A program made the position numbers and the translations under genes. Positions 41,174 to 50,372 of a stretch of DNA of 63,728 nt are shown piece after piece. Origin of the DNA: an uncultured Coriobacteriaceae bacterium (GTDB lineage Bacteria > Actinomycetota > Coriobacteriia > Coriobacteriales > Atopobiaceae); contig CACYGL010000006.1 of NCBI GenBank assembly GCA_902773995.1, forward strand, positions 1-63,728. Reading direction: 5' to 3'. Position 1 is the stretch's first letter. The number at the start of each line of letters is the position of its first letter. The notes beneath the pieces were generated by a model, which made no database searches, was not told the origin of the DNA, and worked only from the letters and a program-made list of their open reading frames with translations.

Positions 41174-42594
41174 TAGCACAGCCTCCCTGAGGCCACACGC
41201 TCGGCGGCCAGGCGCTTGAAGAGCTCGCCACGCTCCTCCATGTTGTGGAACTCGTCGAAGGACGAGCACGCGGGCGAGAGAAGCACCACGTCGCCAGCCT
41301 GTGCGCGCCCGCAGGCAGCCGAGAAGGCCTCGCGCATGTGCGGCTCGCGCACGACCTCAAGCGCAGAGCCCGAGGCATCGACCTCATCCTCCAGCGCACG
41401 GGCGATCCTCTCACCGGCGGCGCCGTAGCACACGGCAACGCGGCAGCGCGCGGCAACCGCGTGCGCCAGCGAGGTAAGGTCGGTGCCCTTGTCGTGGCCG
41501 CCCAGAAGCACCACGATGCTCCCCGGCCTAAAGGCCGTGAGGGCCTTCTCGACCGAGTCCGTGTTGGTGGCCTTGGAGTCGTTCACAAAGCGCACGCCCG
41601 CGACCTCGCCGCAGGGTTCGATGCGGTGCTCGAGCGGCGAGAAGGCAAGAAGCCCGCGACACACGTCCTTATCAGCAACATCCAGCTCGAGCGCTACGGA
41701 AGAGGCCACGAGGGCGTTCTCCTCGTTGTGCTCGCCCTTGATGAGAAGCTCGTCGGTGGGGACAAGGACGTGCTCGGCGCCGTCGAGGCGCACCACAAGG
41801 CGGCCGTCGCGCACGAAGGCGGCGCACGGCGTGCCGGGGTCCTGGCGCACGTCCACGCGGCACACGCGCAGGCCCCGCGCGTCGAGGCGGCCAATCACGG
41901 TGCGGCACCAGTCGTCGCCGTCAGAGACCACGGCAAGGTCCCCTGCCTGGAGGTTGGCAAAGATCTTCTCCTTTGCCTGGGCGTACGCCTCCATGCTGCC
42001 GTGCCACTCCACGTGGTCCGGTGTGACGTTCATGAGGCAGGCGACGTGCGGGTGCAGAAGGCGCGTGGTTGCCAGCTGGAAGCTCGAGAGCTCGGCCACG
42101 AACCACGAGCCGGGTTGGCGCTCAGCAAGGCGGCTCGTGATGATGGTGCCAATGTTGCCCACGGCCTCGGCGGCGCGCCTGCCCTCGCGCAGGAGCGCCG
42201 TGGTGAGCGTGGTCGTGGTGGTCTTGCCGTTGGTGCCGGTGATGCCCACCCAGTTGGAAGGGCTCTCGCGCCAGGCAAACTCGGGCTCGCCGATGATCTC
42301 TGCCGAGTGCGCGGCCGCCGCCCGGAAGAAGGCGGACCCTACAGGGATGCCCGGGGAGGCTATGGCCAGATCGAAGGTGCCCTCGATCTCCTCGGTACCC
42401 AGGACGCAGCGAACGCCCAGAGCCTCGAGCTCATGCGTAACGTCACCCTCGTGCGAGGAGGCGCCGCCAAAGAGCGTGACAGAGGAGACCCTCTCGCCAA
42501 GCCCCACCAGGTAGCGGCAGACGGCCTCGCCCGTGTGCCCTATGCCAAGAACGGCGACGTTGCCAAGACGCGCCAAGGAACTGCTGTCCTGCAT
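41173..42594 (-). CDS. murD: UDP-N-acetylmuramoyl-L-alanine--D-glutamate ligase
   Basis: Adds D-Glu to the stem peptide; 473 residues. N-terminal domain VAVLGIGHTGEAVCRYL and LAIASPGIPVGSAF; ATP loop VGITGTNGKTTTTTLTT; ELSSFQLATT; NVTPDHVEWHG; HNEENALVASSVAL; C-terminal FVNDSKATNTDSVEKAL, VVLLGGHDKGTDL and LLSPACSSFDEF. ATG at 42594 with AGGGGGCATCTC upstream. Lies 10 bp after mraY and overlaps ftsW by one base. Confidence 0.97.
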   Translation of the reverse strand: MQDSSSLARLGNVAVLGIGHTGEAVCRYLVGLGERVSSVTLFGGASSHEGDVTHELEALGVRCVLGTEEIEGTFDLAIASPGIPVGSAFFRAAAAHSAEIIGEPEFAWRESPSNWVGITGTNGKTTTTTLTTALLREGRRAAEAVGNIGTIITSRLAERQPGSWFVAELSSFQLATTRLLHPHVACLMNVTPDHVEWHGSMEAYAQAKEKIFANLQAGDLAVVSDGDDWCRTVIGRLDARGLRVCRVDVRQDPGTPCAAFVRDGRLVVRLDGAEHVLVPTDELLIKGEHNEENALVASSVALELDVADKDVCRGLLAFSPLEHRIEPCGEVAGVRFVNDSKATNTDSVEKALTAFRPGSIVVLLGGHDKGTDLTSLAHAVAARCRVAVCYGAAGERIARALEDEVDASGSALEVVREPHMREAFSAACGRAQAGDVVLLSPACSSFDEFHNMEERGELFKRLAAERVASGRLC

Positions 42595-42604
42595 GAGATG
42601 CCCC

Positions 42605-43630
42605 CTAGCCAAGCTGGAAGTACAGCGCGAAACCAAGGACCGCAAAGGCGGCCGAGACGATCCAGAAGCGGATAACGACCTTCGTCTCGCTCCAGCCCTT
42701 CTTCTCGAAGTGGTGGTGGAGCGGGGCCATGAGGAAGACGCGCTTGCCCGTGGTCTTGAAGCTCACGACCTGGATGATCACCGAGAGCGCCTCGACGATG
42801 AAGAGCCCACCCATGACGAGCGAGCAGATCTCGGTCTTGGTGAGCACGGCGAGGGCGGCGAAGGCGCCACCCAGGGCCAGCGAGCCCGTGTCACCCATGA
42901 AGATCGAGGCGGGGTAGCAGTTGTACCAAAGGAAGCCCACGCAGGCGCCCACGATGGTGGCGGCAAACACCGAGAGGCCAAGCTGGTCCTCGTTGTAGGC
43001 GACCATGGCCATCACGACCATGACCACAAGCACCGTGCCTCCCGCGAGGCCGTCCAGGCCGTCGGTGAGGTTAACGGCGTTCGAGAGGCCGGCCAAAAGC
43101 AGGAAGACGAAGATCATGTAGAGCCAGGGCACACGCACGCCACCGATGGTGGTGGAGAGCACGCCCAGGTCAAGCGTCGCGCCACCGGGGAACTCGATGG
43201 TGGGAGCGATTCCGCAGTAGTTCACCGCAACCAGGCAGAAGATCACGCAGACGATGGTGAGCCCCACCATCTTCTGCGAGGGCGTGAGCCCCAGCGAGCG
43301 CTTGTGCGCCACGGACTCGATGTCGTCGAGAAGACCCAGCGCACCCGTCGCGAGCATGGCGAAGAGCGCAAGGAAGAGCATGGGCGACCAAGGCGCCATG
43401 AGGAGCGTGGTCACCACCACGCCGAGAAGGATCACAATGCCGCCCATGGTGGGCGTCCCCTGCTTCACGAGGTGGCGCTTGGGGCCGTCTGCCCTCACCT
43501 GCTGGCCCAGCCCCTCGTGGCGCATGAGCTTGATGAAGAATGGCATCACCACGGCGGTGATGACGGCGGCAACGCCTGCCGCAAGAAGCACCTGGTAGCT
43601 AGGGTATGCGGGATTTCCCACAATGAACAT
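42605..43630 (-). CDS. mraY: phospho-MurNAc-pentapeptide transferase MraY
   Basis: Integral membrane enzyme that makes lipid I from UDP-MurNAc-pentapeptide and undecaprenyl phosphate; 341 residues, about ten helices. Signatures: GPKRHLVKQGTPTMGGIVIL, LGLLDDIESVAHKRSLGLTP (Asp-Asp metal site), NAVNLTDGLDGLAGG, FMGDTGSLALGG and MAPLHHHFEKKGWSETKVVI (HHH motif). The ATG at 43630 shares its A with the murF stop (TGATG), so the two are translationally coupled. Confidence 0.98.
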   Translation of the reverse strand: MFIVGNPAYPSYQVLLAAGVAAVITAVVMPFFIKLMRHEGLGQQVRADGPKRHLVKQGTPTMGGIVILLGVVVTTLLMAPWSPMLFLALFAMLATGALGLLDDIESVAHKRSLGLTPSQKMVGLTIVCVIFCLVAVNYCGIAPTIEFPGGATLDLGVLSTTIGGVRVPWLYMIFVFLLLAGLSNAVNLTDGLDGLAGGTVLVVMVVMAMVAYNEDQLGLSVFAATIVGACVGFLWYNCYPASIFMGDTGSLALGGAFAALAVLTKTEICSLVMGGLFIVEALSVIIQVVSFKTTGKRVFLMAPLHHHFEKKGWSETKVVIRFWIVSAAFAVLGFALYFQLG

Positions 43631-45069
43631 CAGCGAAGCACTCCCCTCGCGAACGCATCTAGACCGCAAGAACGAGACGCCTTGACCAGCACGAGGTCGC
43701 CCCGCGAGAAGACGGGGGCGAGAGTCTCCACGGCAGCGTCAACCGTGGGGAAGAGCTGCAGGCGGTCCTCGGAGGCGCCCATCGTGCGCGCCGCCTCGGC
43801 CATCTCGCCGGCTAGGTCCCCGCCAATGAACACAAGCATATCAAGACCCTTGGCCGCGGCATAGGCGCCCACGTAGCCATGGAGACGGCGCTCCTCGCTG
43901 CCAAGCTCGCCCATCTCGCCCAGCACTGCCACGCGCATGCCTGTGGCATCCATCTCGGAGAGGACGTCGAGGGCGGCCGCCATGGAGGCGGGGCTCGCGT
44001 TGTAGGAGTCGTCGATCACGCGCACGCCGCGCGGGGACTCCGAGACGGCCAGGCGCATGTTCGCGGCGGGCATCGCGGCCATGGCGTCCGCAGCAGCGTC
44101 GCGGTCGAGGCCCAGGGCCTCCACCACGGCCATGGCGAGAAGGAAGTCGGGCACCACCTGGCGGCCGGGAACCGAGGGCGTGACCCGCCTGGACCAGCCG
44201 TCCCTGCAGGTGACGGTGAACGACGCCTCACCCGTGCCGGTAAGCTCGACGTTGGTGGCGCGGACGTCGTCGCCCTCGCGCTCGCCCACGTACTCCACGG
44301 CAATGCCCGCGGGGCGCGCGAAGTTCTCGGCAATGAAGGGCGTGTAGTCGTTGGCGCTCGTAAGCACCAGCAGCGGCTCCACACCGCCTGAAGCCACCAT
44401 GCCCGAGACCACCTCGGCCTTGGCGCGGGCGATGTTCTCGCGAGAGCCGAGAAGCCCGATGTGGCTCGTGCCCACGTTGGTGATCACGGCAAGCGTGGGC
44501 GCGCAGCAGGCTGCCATGCGACGGATCTCGTTGGGATGGTTCATGCCCATCTCGCAGACGAGAACCTCGGCGTCCTCGGGTGCCGAGAGCACCGTGAGCG
44601 GCAGGCCAATGAGGTTGTTAAGGTTGCCCTGGGTGGCGTGGACGCGGCGCGCGCTCGCGATGCCCGCGCGCAGGAGGTCCTTGGTCGTAGTCTTGCCCAC
44701 CGAGCCCGTAACACCCACTACGAGCCAGTTGGGGTGACGGGCGCGCCATTCGTGGGCAAGGCGAAGCAGGAACTCCTCGGCGTCGTCGTCCTGGGGGCGC
44801 ACGACGGCGCAGCCGCGCTCGTGCGCGAGGGCGAGCAGCGCTGCATCAGGCTCGCGCGTCACCACGACGCAGGATGCGCCCGCCTCGACGGCGGCAGGCG
44901 CATAGTCGTTGCCGTCGACCTTCTCGCCAAGGAACGCCACAAAGACGGAGCCCGCGCCAACCTTGCGTGAGTCAATCTCGACCGTGCCCTCGACGCGCGC
45001 CGAGGGTGTTCCCTCAAGCAGCTGCGACCCCGTGCCAAGCACGAGGTCTGCGATGTCCATGGAAAGCAT
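43630..45069 (-). CDS. murF: UDP-MurNAc-tripeptide--D-Ala-D-Ala ligase
   Basis: Completes the pentapeptide by adding D-Ala-D-Ala; 479 residues. EIDSRKVGAGSVFVAFLGEK at the N-terminus, ATP loop VVGVTGSVGKTTTKDLL, ATQGNLNNLIGLPLTVL, CEMGMNHPNEI, NVGTSHIGLLGSRENIA, C-terminal VIDDSYNASPASMAAAL and AVLGEMGELGSEE. ATG at 45069 (MLSMDIADL), with GGGGGA just upstream; a second ATG three codons in is possible. No murE is present in this cluster; it must be elsewhere. Confidence 0.97.
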   Translation of the reverse strand: MLSMDIADLVLGTGSQLLEGTPSARVEGTVEIDSRKVGAGSVFVAFLGEKVDGNDYAPAAVEAGASCVVVTREPDAALLALAHERGCAVVRPQDDDAEEFLLRLAHEWRARHPNWLVVGVTGSVGKTTTKDLLRAGIASARRVHATQGNLNNLIGLPLTVLSAPEDAEVLVCEMGMNHPNEIRRMAACCAPTLAVITNVGTSHIGLLGSRENIARAKAEVVSGMVASGGVEPLLVLTSANDYTPFIAENFARPAGIAVEYVGEREGDDVRATNVELTGTGEASFTVTCRDGWSRRVTPSVPGRQVVPDFLLAMAVVEALGLDRDAAADAMAAMPAANMRLAVSESPRGVRVIDDSYNASPASMAAALDVLSEMDATGMRVAVLGEMGELGSEERRLHGYVGAYAAAKGLDMLVFIGGDLAGEMAEAARTMGASEDRLQLFPTVDAAVETLAPVFSRGDLVLVKASRSCGLDAFARGVLR

Positions 45070-45083
45070 AGGTTCCCCCTGAC

Positions 45084-46889
45084 CTAGTTTGATGTCGATG
45101 CGGTGGTCGTGGAGGCATCCGGAGAGATGCCAAGGTCCGTGACAGCCGCCTCCATTATCTGCTTGAAGGTGGGCGCTGCGGAGGAGAGAGCCAGATGCGG
45201 CGTTCCGTTGAGGCCAACGTAGACCAGGACGTCGGGGTCGTCGGCGTTGGCAAAGCCGCAGAGCGATGCCACGTACTTGCCCGCCTGGTAGCCGCCGGAC
45301 TCGCTTGCCTGCTCGCCCGTGCCCGTCTTGCCCGCGATGGTGTAGCCGTCCACCTGGCCGCGCTTGCCGGTGCCGTCAGTCATGACCGAGGTCATCATGT
45401 CGGTGACCTCGTCGGCGGTGTCCTTGGAGATGACCTGGTCACCCGTGGGCCAGCTGACCTCCTCGCCGCCATGCGAGACAAGGAAGTGGGGCGTGGTGGG
45501 GATGCCGTCGTTTGCAACAACGCCAAACGCGCGCACGATCTGCACCATGGGCACGGCAAGGGCTTGGCCAAACGCCATGGCGCCAAGCGTTGCTCCCGTG
45601 TAGTTCTCGTAGCTGGTCACAATTCCCGCGGACTCGCCGGGGTAGTCGATGCCCGTGGTGTGGCCGATACCAAACTTGTCCACGCCCTCGGCGAAGCGCT
45701 GCGCGCCAATGACCTCCTGGGCGAGAAGCGACACGCCAACGTTCGAGGAGCGCACGAGCATGGTGCGCACCGTCATGTCCTCGGCGCCGGTGCGTGGCTC
45801 GTCGTCGGTAACCCAGTCATCGCCGGCAAGGATCCGCACGGGGACGCTGTAGACGCTGTTGGCGTTGAAGAGGCCATTCTCGACGCCGATGGCAACGGTC
45901 AGGATCTTGAACATTGAGCCAGGCTCGTAGGAGGCGGACACGGGCTTGAGCGTGAGTGCGTCCGAGCTTGTGTTGGCCAGGTCCGAGAGCTTAGCCAGGG
46001 GCGTCGAGCATGCAGCGTATATCTCGCCAGTCTTGGGGTTTGTCACCATGACCGAGCCAGAGTCCGCGTCGTAGTCATCGACGGCCTGGGAGATGACCTC
46101 CTCGGCCTTCTCCTGGATGTCGATGTCAATGGAGAGGACCAAGTCTTCGCCGTTCTTGGCCTCGGTGATCTGCGAGGTGCCGCCGGCGATGGGCGTGCCC
46201 GTGAGGCCCGTCTCGACGATCATCTGGCCATCGGTGCCCGAGAGGACGTCGTTGTAGTAGTACTCCAGGCCGGTGAGACCGTCACCGTCGGAGCCCACCA
46301 CGCCCAGCACCTGGCTTGCCACGTCACCGTAGGGGTAGACGCGCTTGGTGTCATCGAGGTAGTAGACGCCCTTGAGCTTGGCGTCGGAGAGCTGCTGCTT
46401 GATGGTGTCGGCTACGTCGGTGTCCACCTGGCGCTGCACGTAGGCGAAAGTCGAGTCCGTGGTGAGCGCGTCGGTGTAGTCGCTCGCGGAGCCACCCAAG
46501 TTGGCGGCAAGGATCTGCGCCACGCCCGAGGGGTCGGTGACCTCCTTGGGGTTGCAGTAGATGGTCTTGCAGTCCACGCTCATGGCAAGCACGTTGCCGT
46601 TGCGGTCGTAGATGGTCCCGCGCTTGGCGTGGAGCGTGATCACGTTGGTGCGGTGCTGCTCAGCCTCATCAGAGAGGTTCGAGGCGTCGATCACCTGAAG
46701 CCACACCAGGCGCCCCACCACAACGGCAAAGACGATCATGAGGACGAGGAAGATCGTGCGCGTGCCGTTGTCGAAGCCACCAGGGCCCGACCCGCCCGGC
46801 CTTGACGCGCGGGCACGGTAACGGGCACGAGAGGCCTCGTCATACGAGGCCTCCGGCATTCCACGCCGCCCTTGGCGGCTCTGTCTCAT
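45084..46889 (-). CDS. ftsI: septal peptidoglycan transpeptidase FtsI
   Basis: Class B penicillin-binding protein that cross-links septal peptidoglycan with FtsW; about 601 residues. A basic N-terminal tail and one membrane helix (IFLVLMIVFAVVVGRLVWL) lead to the dimerisation/pedestal domain (KRGTIYDRNGNVLAMSVD). Active-site motifs are SMFK (nucleophile Ser, in YEPGSMFKILTV), SSN (VRSSNVG) and KTGTG (IAGKTGTGEQ). A short Ser/Thr tail ends the protein, and no PASTA domains are present. Start ATG at 46889; GTG at 46901 lacks a ribosome site. Confidence 0.95.
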   Translation of the reverse strand: MRQSRQGRRGMPEASYDEASRARYRARASRPGGSGPGGFDNGTRTIFLVLMIVFAVVVGRLVWLQVIDASNLSDEAEQHRTNVITLHAKRGTIYDRNGNVLAMSVDCKTIYCNPKEVTDPSGVAQILAANLGGSASDYTDALTTDSTFAYVQRQVDTDVADTIKQQLSDAKLKGVYYLDDTKRVYPYGDVASQVLGVVGSDGDGLTGLEYYYNDVLSGTDGQMIVETGLTGTPIAGGTSQITEAKNGEDLVLSIDIDIQEKAEEVISQAVDDYDADSGSVMVTNPKTGEIYAACSTPLAKLSDLANTSSDALTLKPVSASYEPGSMFKILTVAIGVENGLFNANSVYSVPVRILAGDDWVTDDEPRTGAEDMTVRTMLVRSSNVGVSLLAQEVIGAQRFAEGVDKFGIGHTTGIDYPGESAGIVTSYENYTGATLGAMAFGQALAVPMVQIVRAFGVVANDGIPTTPHFLVSHGGEEVSWPTGDQVISKDTADEVTDMMTSVMTDGTGKRGQVDGYTIAGKTGTGEQASESGGYQAGKYVASLCGFANADDPDVLVYVGLNGTPHLALSSAAPTFKQIMEAAVTDLGISPDASTTTASTSN

Positions 46890-46912
46890 GCTCTCTCTCA
46901 CGAGGGAGTAGT

Positions 46913-47449
46913 CTACGCCTCGGGCGAGGCCGTATCGGTGTTCGTCACGGACTGCGCAGCATCCCCATCCGCGGAGGCGGAGGTGTTGGCAGTGGTGGCA
47001 TCGGTCGACGCGGCGTCCGCGGAGTCGCTGGTGGACGAGAGGTCAATCACCTCTCGGTTGGTCGAGAGGGTCATGCCATAGTTCTGCGTGGCAATGCGGC
47101 TGATGCGGTTCGACGAGGAGAGCACCGACTTCTCGACCTGCAGGTCCTCGTTGAGCGTCTGCGCCTCCTGGATCTGGGAGCGCAGCGTCGAGTTGGCCTG
47201 GAGAGCCGAGACGGTTGCCGTGGAGAGCGCGACGCGGCAGGCCCCGAGTGCGATGAAGACGAGGGCGCAGGCGACAACCACGCGGATGCGCTGGAGGAAC
47301 TGGGGACTCACGCCGGCGCGGGCGCGGGCGTCGAGTCCGCCACCAGTGACGACCGAGAACGACGGGCGCTGCTCGACGCGTTCGTCGCGGCGCTCGCGGC
47401 TCCTCTCGGCTGCGTCCATCCTGACGGCCTCTGAACCCTGATACCTCAT
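46913..47449 (-). CDS. ftsL: FtsL-like septum protein
   Basis: A 178-residue bitopic protein between rsmH and ftsI, the position of FtsL. A basic N-terminal tail of ~50 residues, one membrane helix (RVVVACALVFIALGACRVAL), a leucine-zipper-like coiled coil (STLRSQIQEAQTLNEDLQVE), and a region (RISRIATQNYGM) with the FtsL/DivIC signature. The C-terminal 45 residues are rich in Ser, Thr, Asp and Ala. ATG at 47449 with AAGGGA upstream. It likely forms the FtsQ-FtsL-FtsB type complex; no FtsB homologue is seen here. Confidence 0.85.
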   Translation of the reverse strand: MRYQGSEAVRMDAAERSRERRDERVEQRPSFSVVTGGGLDARARAGVSPQFLQRIRVVVACALVFIALGACRVALSTATVSALQANSTLRSQIQEAQTLNEDLQVEKSVLSSSNRISRIATQNYGMTLSTNREVIDLSSTSDSADAASTDATTANTSASADGDAAQSVTNTDTASPEA

Positions 47450-47561
47450 TGCTGTCCCTTGTCTCCCGGCTGTGCCGGACGTTGTGCGTGCTGGTGCGTT
47501 GGTGCTTCGTTGGTGGTGCGTTTAAGCTGCGTTTGTGGTGCGTACTGCTTCGTTTGTGGTG

Positions 47562-48575
47562 CTATGCAGACGACCTTGCGGTCGGGTGCGACGATTCCGT
47601 GCCCTCGTGCGTGACGTCAAGCTTGACCGCCACGCGCATGAGCGCACTTCTCGCCCGTGGGTTGGAGGAGACCTCCTCCTCGCCCGCGACGAGCGGCTTT
47701 CTGGTCTTGACGTCGACTATCGGCACGTGGCCGCATACGCACACCGGAAGGTCCGGCGGGCAGATGCAACCCTGCGAGAGCTCGGAGAAGACGTGCTTCA
47801 CGATGCGGTCCTCGAGCGAGTGGTAGGAGATTACGCAGATCCTGCCACCGGTGTTTGCCCAGCGGACGGCGGCGCGAAGGCCTTGGTCGAGGGCGTCAAG
47901 CTCGTGGTTCACCTCGATGCGCAGGGCCTGGAAGGTCTTGCGTGCAGGGTGACCACCGTGGCGGCGGGCCGCGGCGGGTATCGCTCGCTTGATCACGTCG
48001 ACGAGCTGGAAGGTCGTCTCGATGGGCGCCTTCTCGCGCGTCTCCACGATGGCGCGGGCGATGCGTGCCGCGTACTTCTCGTCGCCATACACGCGAAGGA
48101 TTCGGGTGAGGTCGGCTTCGTTGTAGGTGTTTATGACCTCTTGTGCGGTTGGGGTGTCTTTCCCCGAATCCATGCGCATGTCTAGGGGGGCGTCCTCGTT
48201 GTACGAGAAGCCCCGTTCCGGAATGTCGAGCTGGGGAGAAGAAACCCCCAGATCGAAGAGGAAGCAATCCACACCGGGGACCCTGGCACTAACGAGCAGC
48301 TGGTCAAGGTCACCGAAGTTGCCCTTGAGCGGAAGGAACTCCGCCTGGGGCGCCTCCCGCGAGAAGCGCTCGGTCGCCGCCTTCAAGGCCATGTCGTCTT
48401 GGTCGATGCCAATGGAGAGGCCGTCCGGGGCGATTCTCTGCGCAAGCGCGATGGAGTGTCCGGCCCCACCGAGGGTGCAGTCGCAGACCACCTCTCCCGG
48501 CTTAGGGTCGAGCTCGGCGAGGACCTCGTCGAGCATCACAGGTACATGCCGATATTCGGATGTCAAGGCGCTCAC
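47562..48575 (-). CDS. rsmH: 16S rRNA (cytosine-1402-N4)-methyltransferase
   Basis: SAM-dependent methylation of C1402 in 16S rRNA; 337 residues. EYRHVPVMLDEVLAEL; SAM motif CDCTLGGAGHSIALAQ; IGIDQDDMAL; FDLGVSSPQLDIPERGFSY; RIARAIVETR; TFQALRIEVNHELDAL; ISYHSLEDRIVKHVF. A Cys-rich stretch (CICPPDLPVCVCG) near residue 290 is usual in the family. Start GTG at 48575 with AAGGGGAGG directly upstream. It follows mraZ by 12 bp, the classical order. The 112 bp before ftsL contain short direct repeats (CGTTTGTGGTGC). Confidence 0.96.
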   Translation of the reverse strand: MSALTSEYRHVPVMLDEVLAELDPKPGEVVCDCTLGGAGHSIALAQRIAPDGLSIGIDQDDMALKAATERFSREAPQAEFLPLKGNFGDLDQLLVSARVPGVDCFLFDLGVSSPQLDIPERGFSYNEDAPLDMRMDSGKDTPTAQEVINTYNEADLTRILRVYGDEKYAARIARAIVETREKAPIETTFQLVDVIKRAIPAAARRHGGHPARKTFQALRIEVNHELDALDQGLRAAVRWANTGGRICVISYHSLEDRIVKHVFSELSQGCICPPDLPVCVCGHVPIVDVKTRKPLVAGEEEVSSNPRARSALMRVAVKLDVTHEGTESSHPTARSSA

Positions 48576-48587
48576 CCTCCCCTTTGC

Positions 48588-49022
48588 CTACTCGCCAAAG
48601 AGAAGAGACTCGAGGCGGTCCACCGCGTCGTCGGAGGCGAACTTCTCGTTCCAGCGATCGGCGTTCCAGATCTCGAAGTGGTCGCCCGCGCCGACGATCA
48701 TGAGGTCGCCGTCGAGGCCCAGGCGCTGGCGCTGGCCGCGGGTCGTCTCGTCGATCTTGCCGAGGGCAACACGGCCGGCGGAATCGATCTCCACCGTGGT
48801 GGCCATGGCATTGAGACGAAGCAGGGTCTCTGCGTCGTTGCGGCTCCTGGGGTCGAGGTTCAGGCTGTTAACCCATGCCTCGAACGCCTCGGGGGTGTAG
48901 CCGTAGAGCGCGTCCTTGCGCGGAATGAGCTGCACGAGCTCGCCAAACTGCTTGCGCAGGATGGCGGGAAGGGTGACACGGGACTTGGAGTCGAGGCTGC
49001 GCTGGTACTGGCCAGTCAGCAT
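48588..49022 (-). CDS. mraZ: transcriptional regulator MraZ
   Basis: First gene of the division cluster; 144 residues, with the duplicated SpoVT-AbrB-like fold. First half LTGQYQRSLDSKSRVTLPAI (conserved D-x-K-x-R), second half VEIDSAGRVALGKI (conserved D-x-x-G-R). GAGAGGAGGGCGAC precedes the ATG at 49022, an ideal site. In other bacteria MraZ forms ring oligomers that repress or activate its own operon by binding GTGGG-type repeats; GGTGGGG runs do occur upstream, but their spacing is irregular. Confidence 0.96.
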   Translation of the reverse strand: MLTGQYQRSLDSKSRVTLPAILRKQFGELVQLIPRKDALYGYTPEAFEAWVNSLNLDPRSRNDAETLLRLNAMATTVEIDSAGRVALGKIDETTRGQRQRLGLDGDLMIVGAGDHFEIWNADRWNEKFASDDAVDRLESLLFGE

Positions 49023-49384
49023 GTCGCCCTCCTCTCGTTGCCGCTCGCGCCCACGTTTGAACGTGAACATACTATAGCCCAAAACCGACACCTAGCCACA
49101 CCTAAAAACACTTTGCAACACACAAGGGTGGAATTCGGCCACCGACGGTTGCAGAGGGATTTCAGAGAGGGGCGTGAGGAAGTCGGCTCGACCCCACATG
49201 TTGTGGTGGAGGATGACCGGGGCACAATGCCGACGGCGAAAAGGACGAACACCGAGAAACGAATTGTGTCGGTGGGGTGAAGGTAACGGTGGGGCAAAGT
49301 GTGGGGGGCGGGTGCGGGGTGGAGTCGCGTGTCCGGCGTCAATTGCGCCCGACAGGTAGACCGTAATTCTCAAATAACAAAAAA
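49023..49384. other. upstream region of the dcw cluster, no gene
   Basis: About 360 bp without a convincing gene. On the minus strand TATAGT (49071-49076) is a possible -10 for mraZ, without a good -35. The stretch 49270-49325 is very G-rich on the plus strand (several TGGGG runs) and could hold regulatory sites. The short open frames here show no family resemblance. Confidence 0.5.
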
Positions 49385-49421
49385 TGGCGGCCAGCACCGG
49401 AAAATCCGATACTGGCCGCCA
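49379..49421 (-). terminator. strong terminator of the small membrane-protein gene
   Basis: TGGCGGCCAG (49385-49394) pairs with CTGGCCGCCA (49412-49421), with an inner CCGG/CCGA-like pairing. On the minus strand it is followed by TTTTTT (49384-49379). It insulates the dcw promoter region from the upstream gene. Confidence 0.92.
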
Positions 49422-49514
49422 CGCTTGGTTCGTTTCCTTCTTCAATGCAGACGGTCTAACCCACGTTGGTCAACCTGCCTTTTGCCACTTGCATCCCCAC
49501 TCACGTGAGCGAGC

Positions 49515-49754
49515 TCAGTGCAGGCTGAACATTATAGACAGCACCGTCACGACGCCTTGCAGAAATCCAAGCCCCGAGCAAATAAGTCCCGCCTTCTTGA
49601 TGCCAGGCATTGCCTCCGCCTCCCCATTCTCCATTGCTTTGTAAGCAAAGTAGATGCCGGCTGCTCCGAGAAACGCTGCGGTCACTTCACCATCCTGAGC
49701 AGCAAAGCCCATGACCAACGAGAAGATTCCAAGCACCAGCGACACGATTGCCAT
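49515..49754 (-). CDS. small membrane protein (DUF4190-like)
   Basis: A 79-residue protein with two or three hydrophobic segments (AIVSLVLGIFSLVMGFA, TAAFLGAAGIYFAYKAM, ICSGLGFLQGVVTVLSIMF). The opening MAIVSLVLGIFSLV is typical of DUF4190-type small membrane proteins, which often accompany zinc-ribbon and lipocalin-like proteins such as those next door. AAGGAGAACGAC precedes the ATG at 49754; the longer frame upstream is not supported. Followed by a strong terminator. Role unknown. Confidence 0.8.
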   Translation of the reverse strand: MAIVSLVLGIFSLVMGFAAQDGEVTAAFLGAAGIYFAYKAMENGEAEAMPGIKKAGLICSGLGFLQGVVTVLSIMFSLH

Positions 49755-49952
49755 GTCGTTCTCCTTCCAATGGTTTACTTTATTTATTGATGTGCCGGCA
49801 ATGAATAACTGGACACCGTATGCAACGGCCCGCTGCTTGAACTCAATCTGGTTCCAAGCCCTGGATTCCACTGACACGCGGGACCTCACAATCAAGGCGC
49901 GTCAGGACGAACCTCGCGGAATCCCAGACGCACGATAGTCTCTATGAGCCGT

Positions 49953-50372
49953 TTAGCTGGCATTGGAACCCGTAGTCGCCCCCGATGGAGTCTTGCGAGA
50001 GAATACAAGCGCATCGCCGTCAGCAAAACCGGTAAGAGTTGATTTGTCTTCCGACAGGGAGAGGACGCCCTTCTTCGCCTTATCCGAGCTCACGATCGTG
50101 AGCGTGTCATCAGAGGCAGTCCAGGTTCCACTGGTTACGTTGGATGAATCAGGACCAATTATTAACAGAGTGAAAGTGTTGTCTTTATTGACATCAAGTT
50201 GGCAAGTTACGTCTTCGTAGCTGGCATACCAGGTACCCAGATACTCCTTGGACCCGCCATTCTTTATCCCGGCGGTTTTTACCAGAACAGTAGCTACCAT
50301 GAACGCCATGATTGCGGCAACCACATACAGGAGCCACTTTGGTGCCGGCATTGTGTTCTTGCTCTCGCTCAT
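49953..50372 (-). CDS. membrane-anchored lipocalin-like protein
   Basis: A 139-residue protein with an N-terminal membrane helix (KWLLYVVAAIMAFMVATVLV, residues ~13-32) and an extracytoplasmic beta-rich domain. YLGTWYASYEDVTCQLDV, then a TLLI strand and GTWTASDDTLTIVSSD resemble the lipocalin-like repeat of META/DUF-type proteins. GAGAGAGGATG lies before the ATG at 50372. It shares its plan with the C-terminal domain of the larger protein at 51381-52325, so the two are probably related. Function unknown. Confidence 0.75.
   Translation of the reverse strand: MSESKNTMPAPKWLLYVVAAIMAFMVATVLVKTAGIKNGGSKEYLGTWYASYEDVTCQLDVNKDNTFTLLIIGPDSSNVTSGTWTASDDTLTIVSSDKAKKGVLSLSEDKSTLTGFADGDALVFSRKTPSGATTGSNAS

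Noticed and set aside
33221..45000. Very long plus-strand open frames opposite ftsZ, murC, murG, murD and mraY
   Set aside because: They are antisense to unmistakable genes, have His/Gly/Val-rich translations without family resemblance, and are expected in high-GC DNA.
49270..49325. MraZ-box array (TGGGG repeats) upstream of mraZ
   Set aside because: The runs are spaced 12 and 17 bp apart, not with the regular 10-bp period known for MraZ, and lie ~250 bp from the gene.
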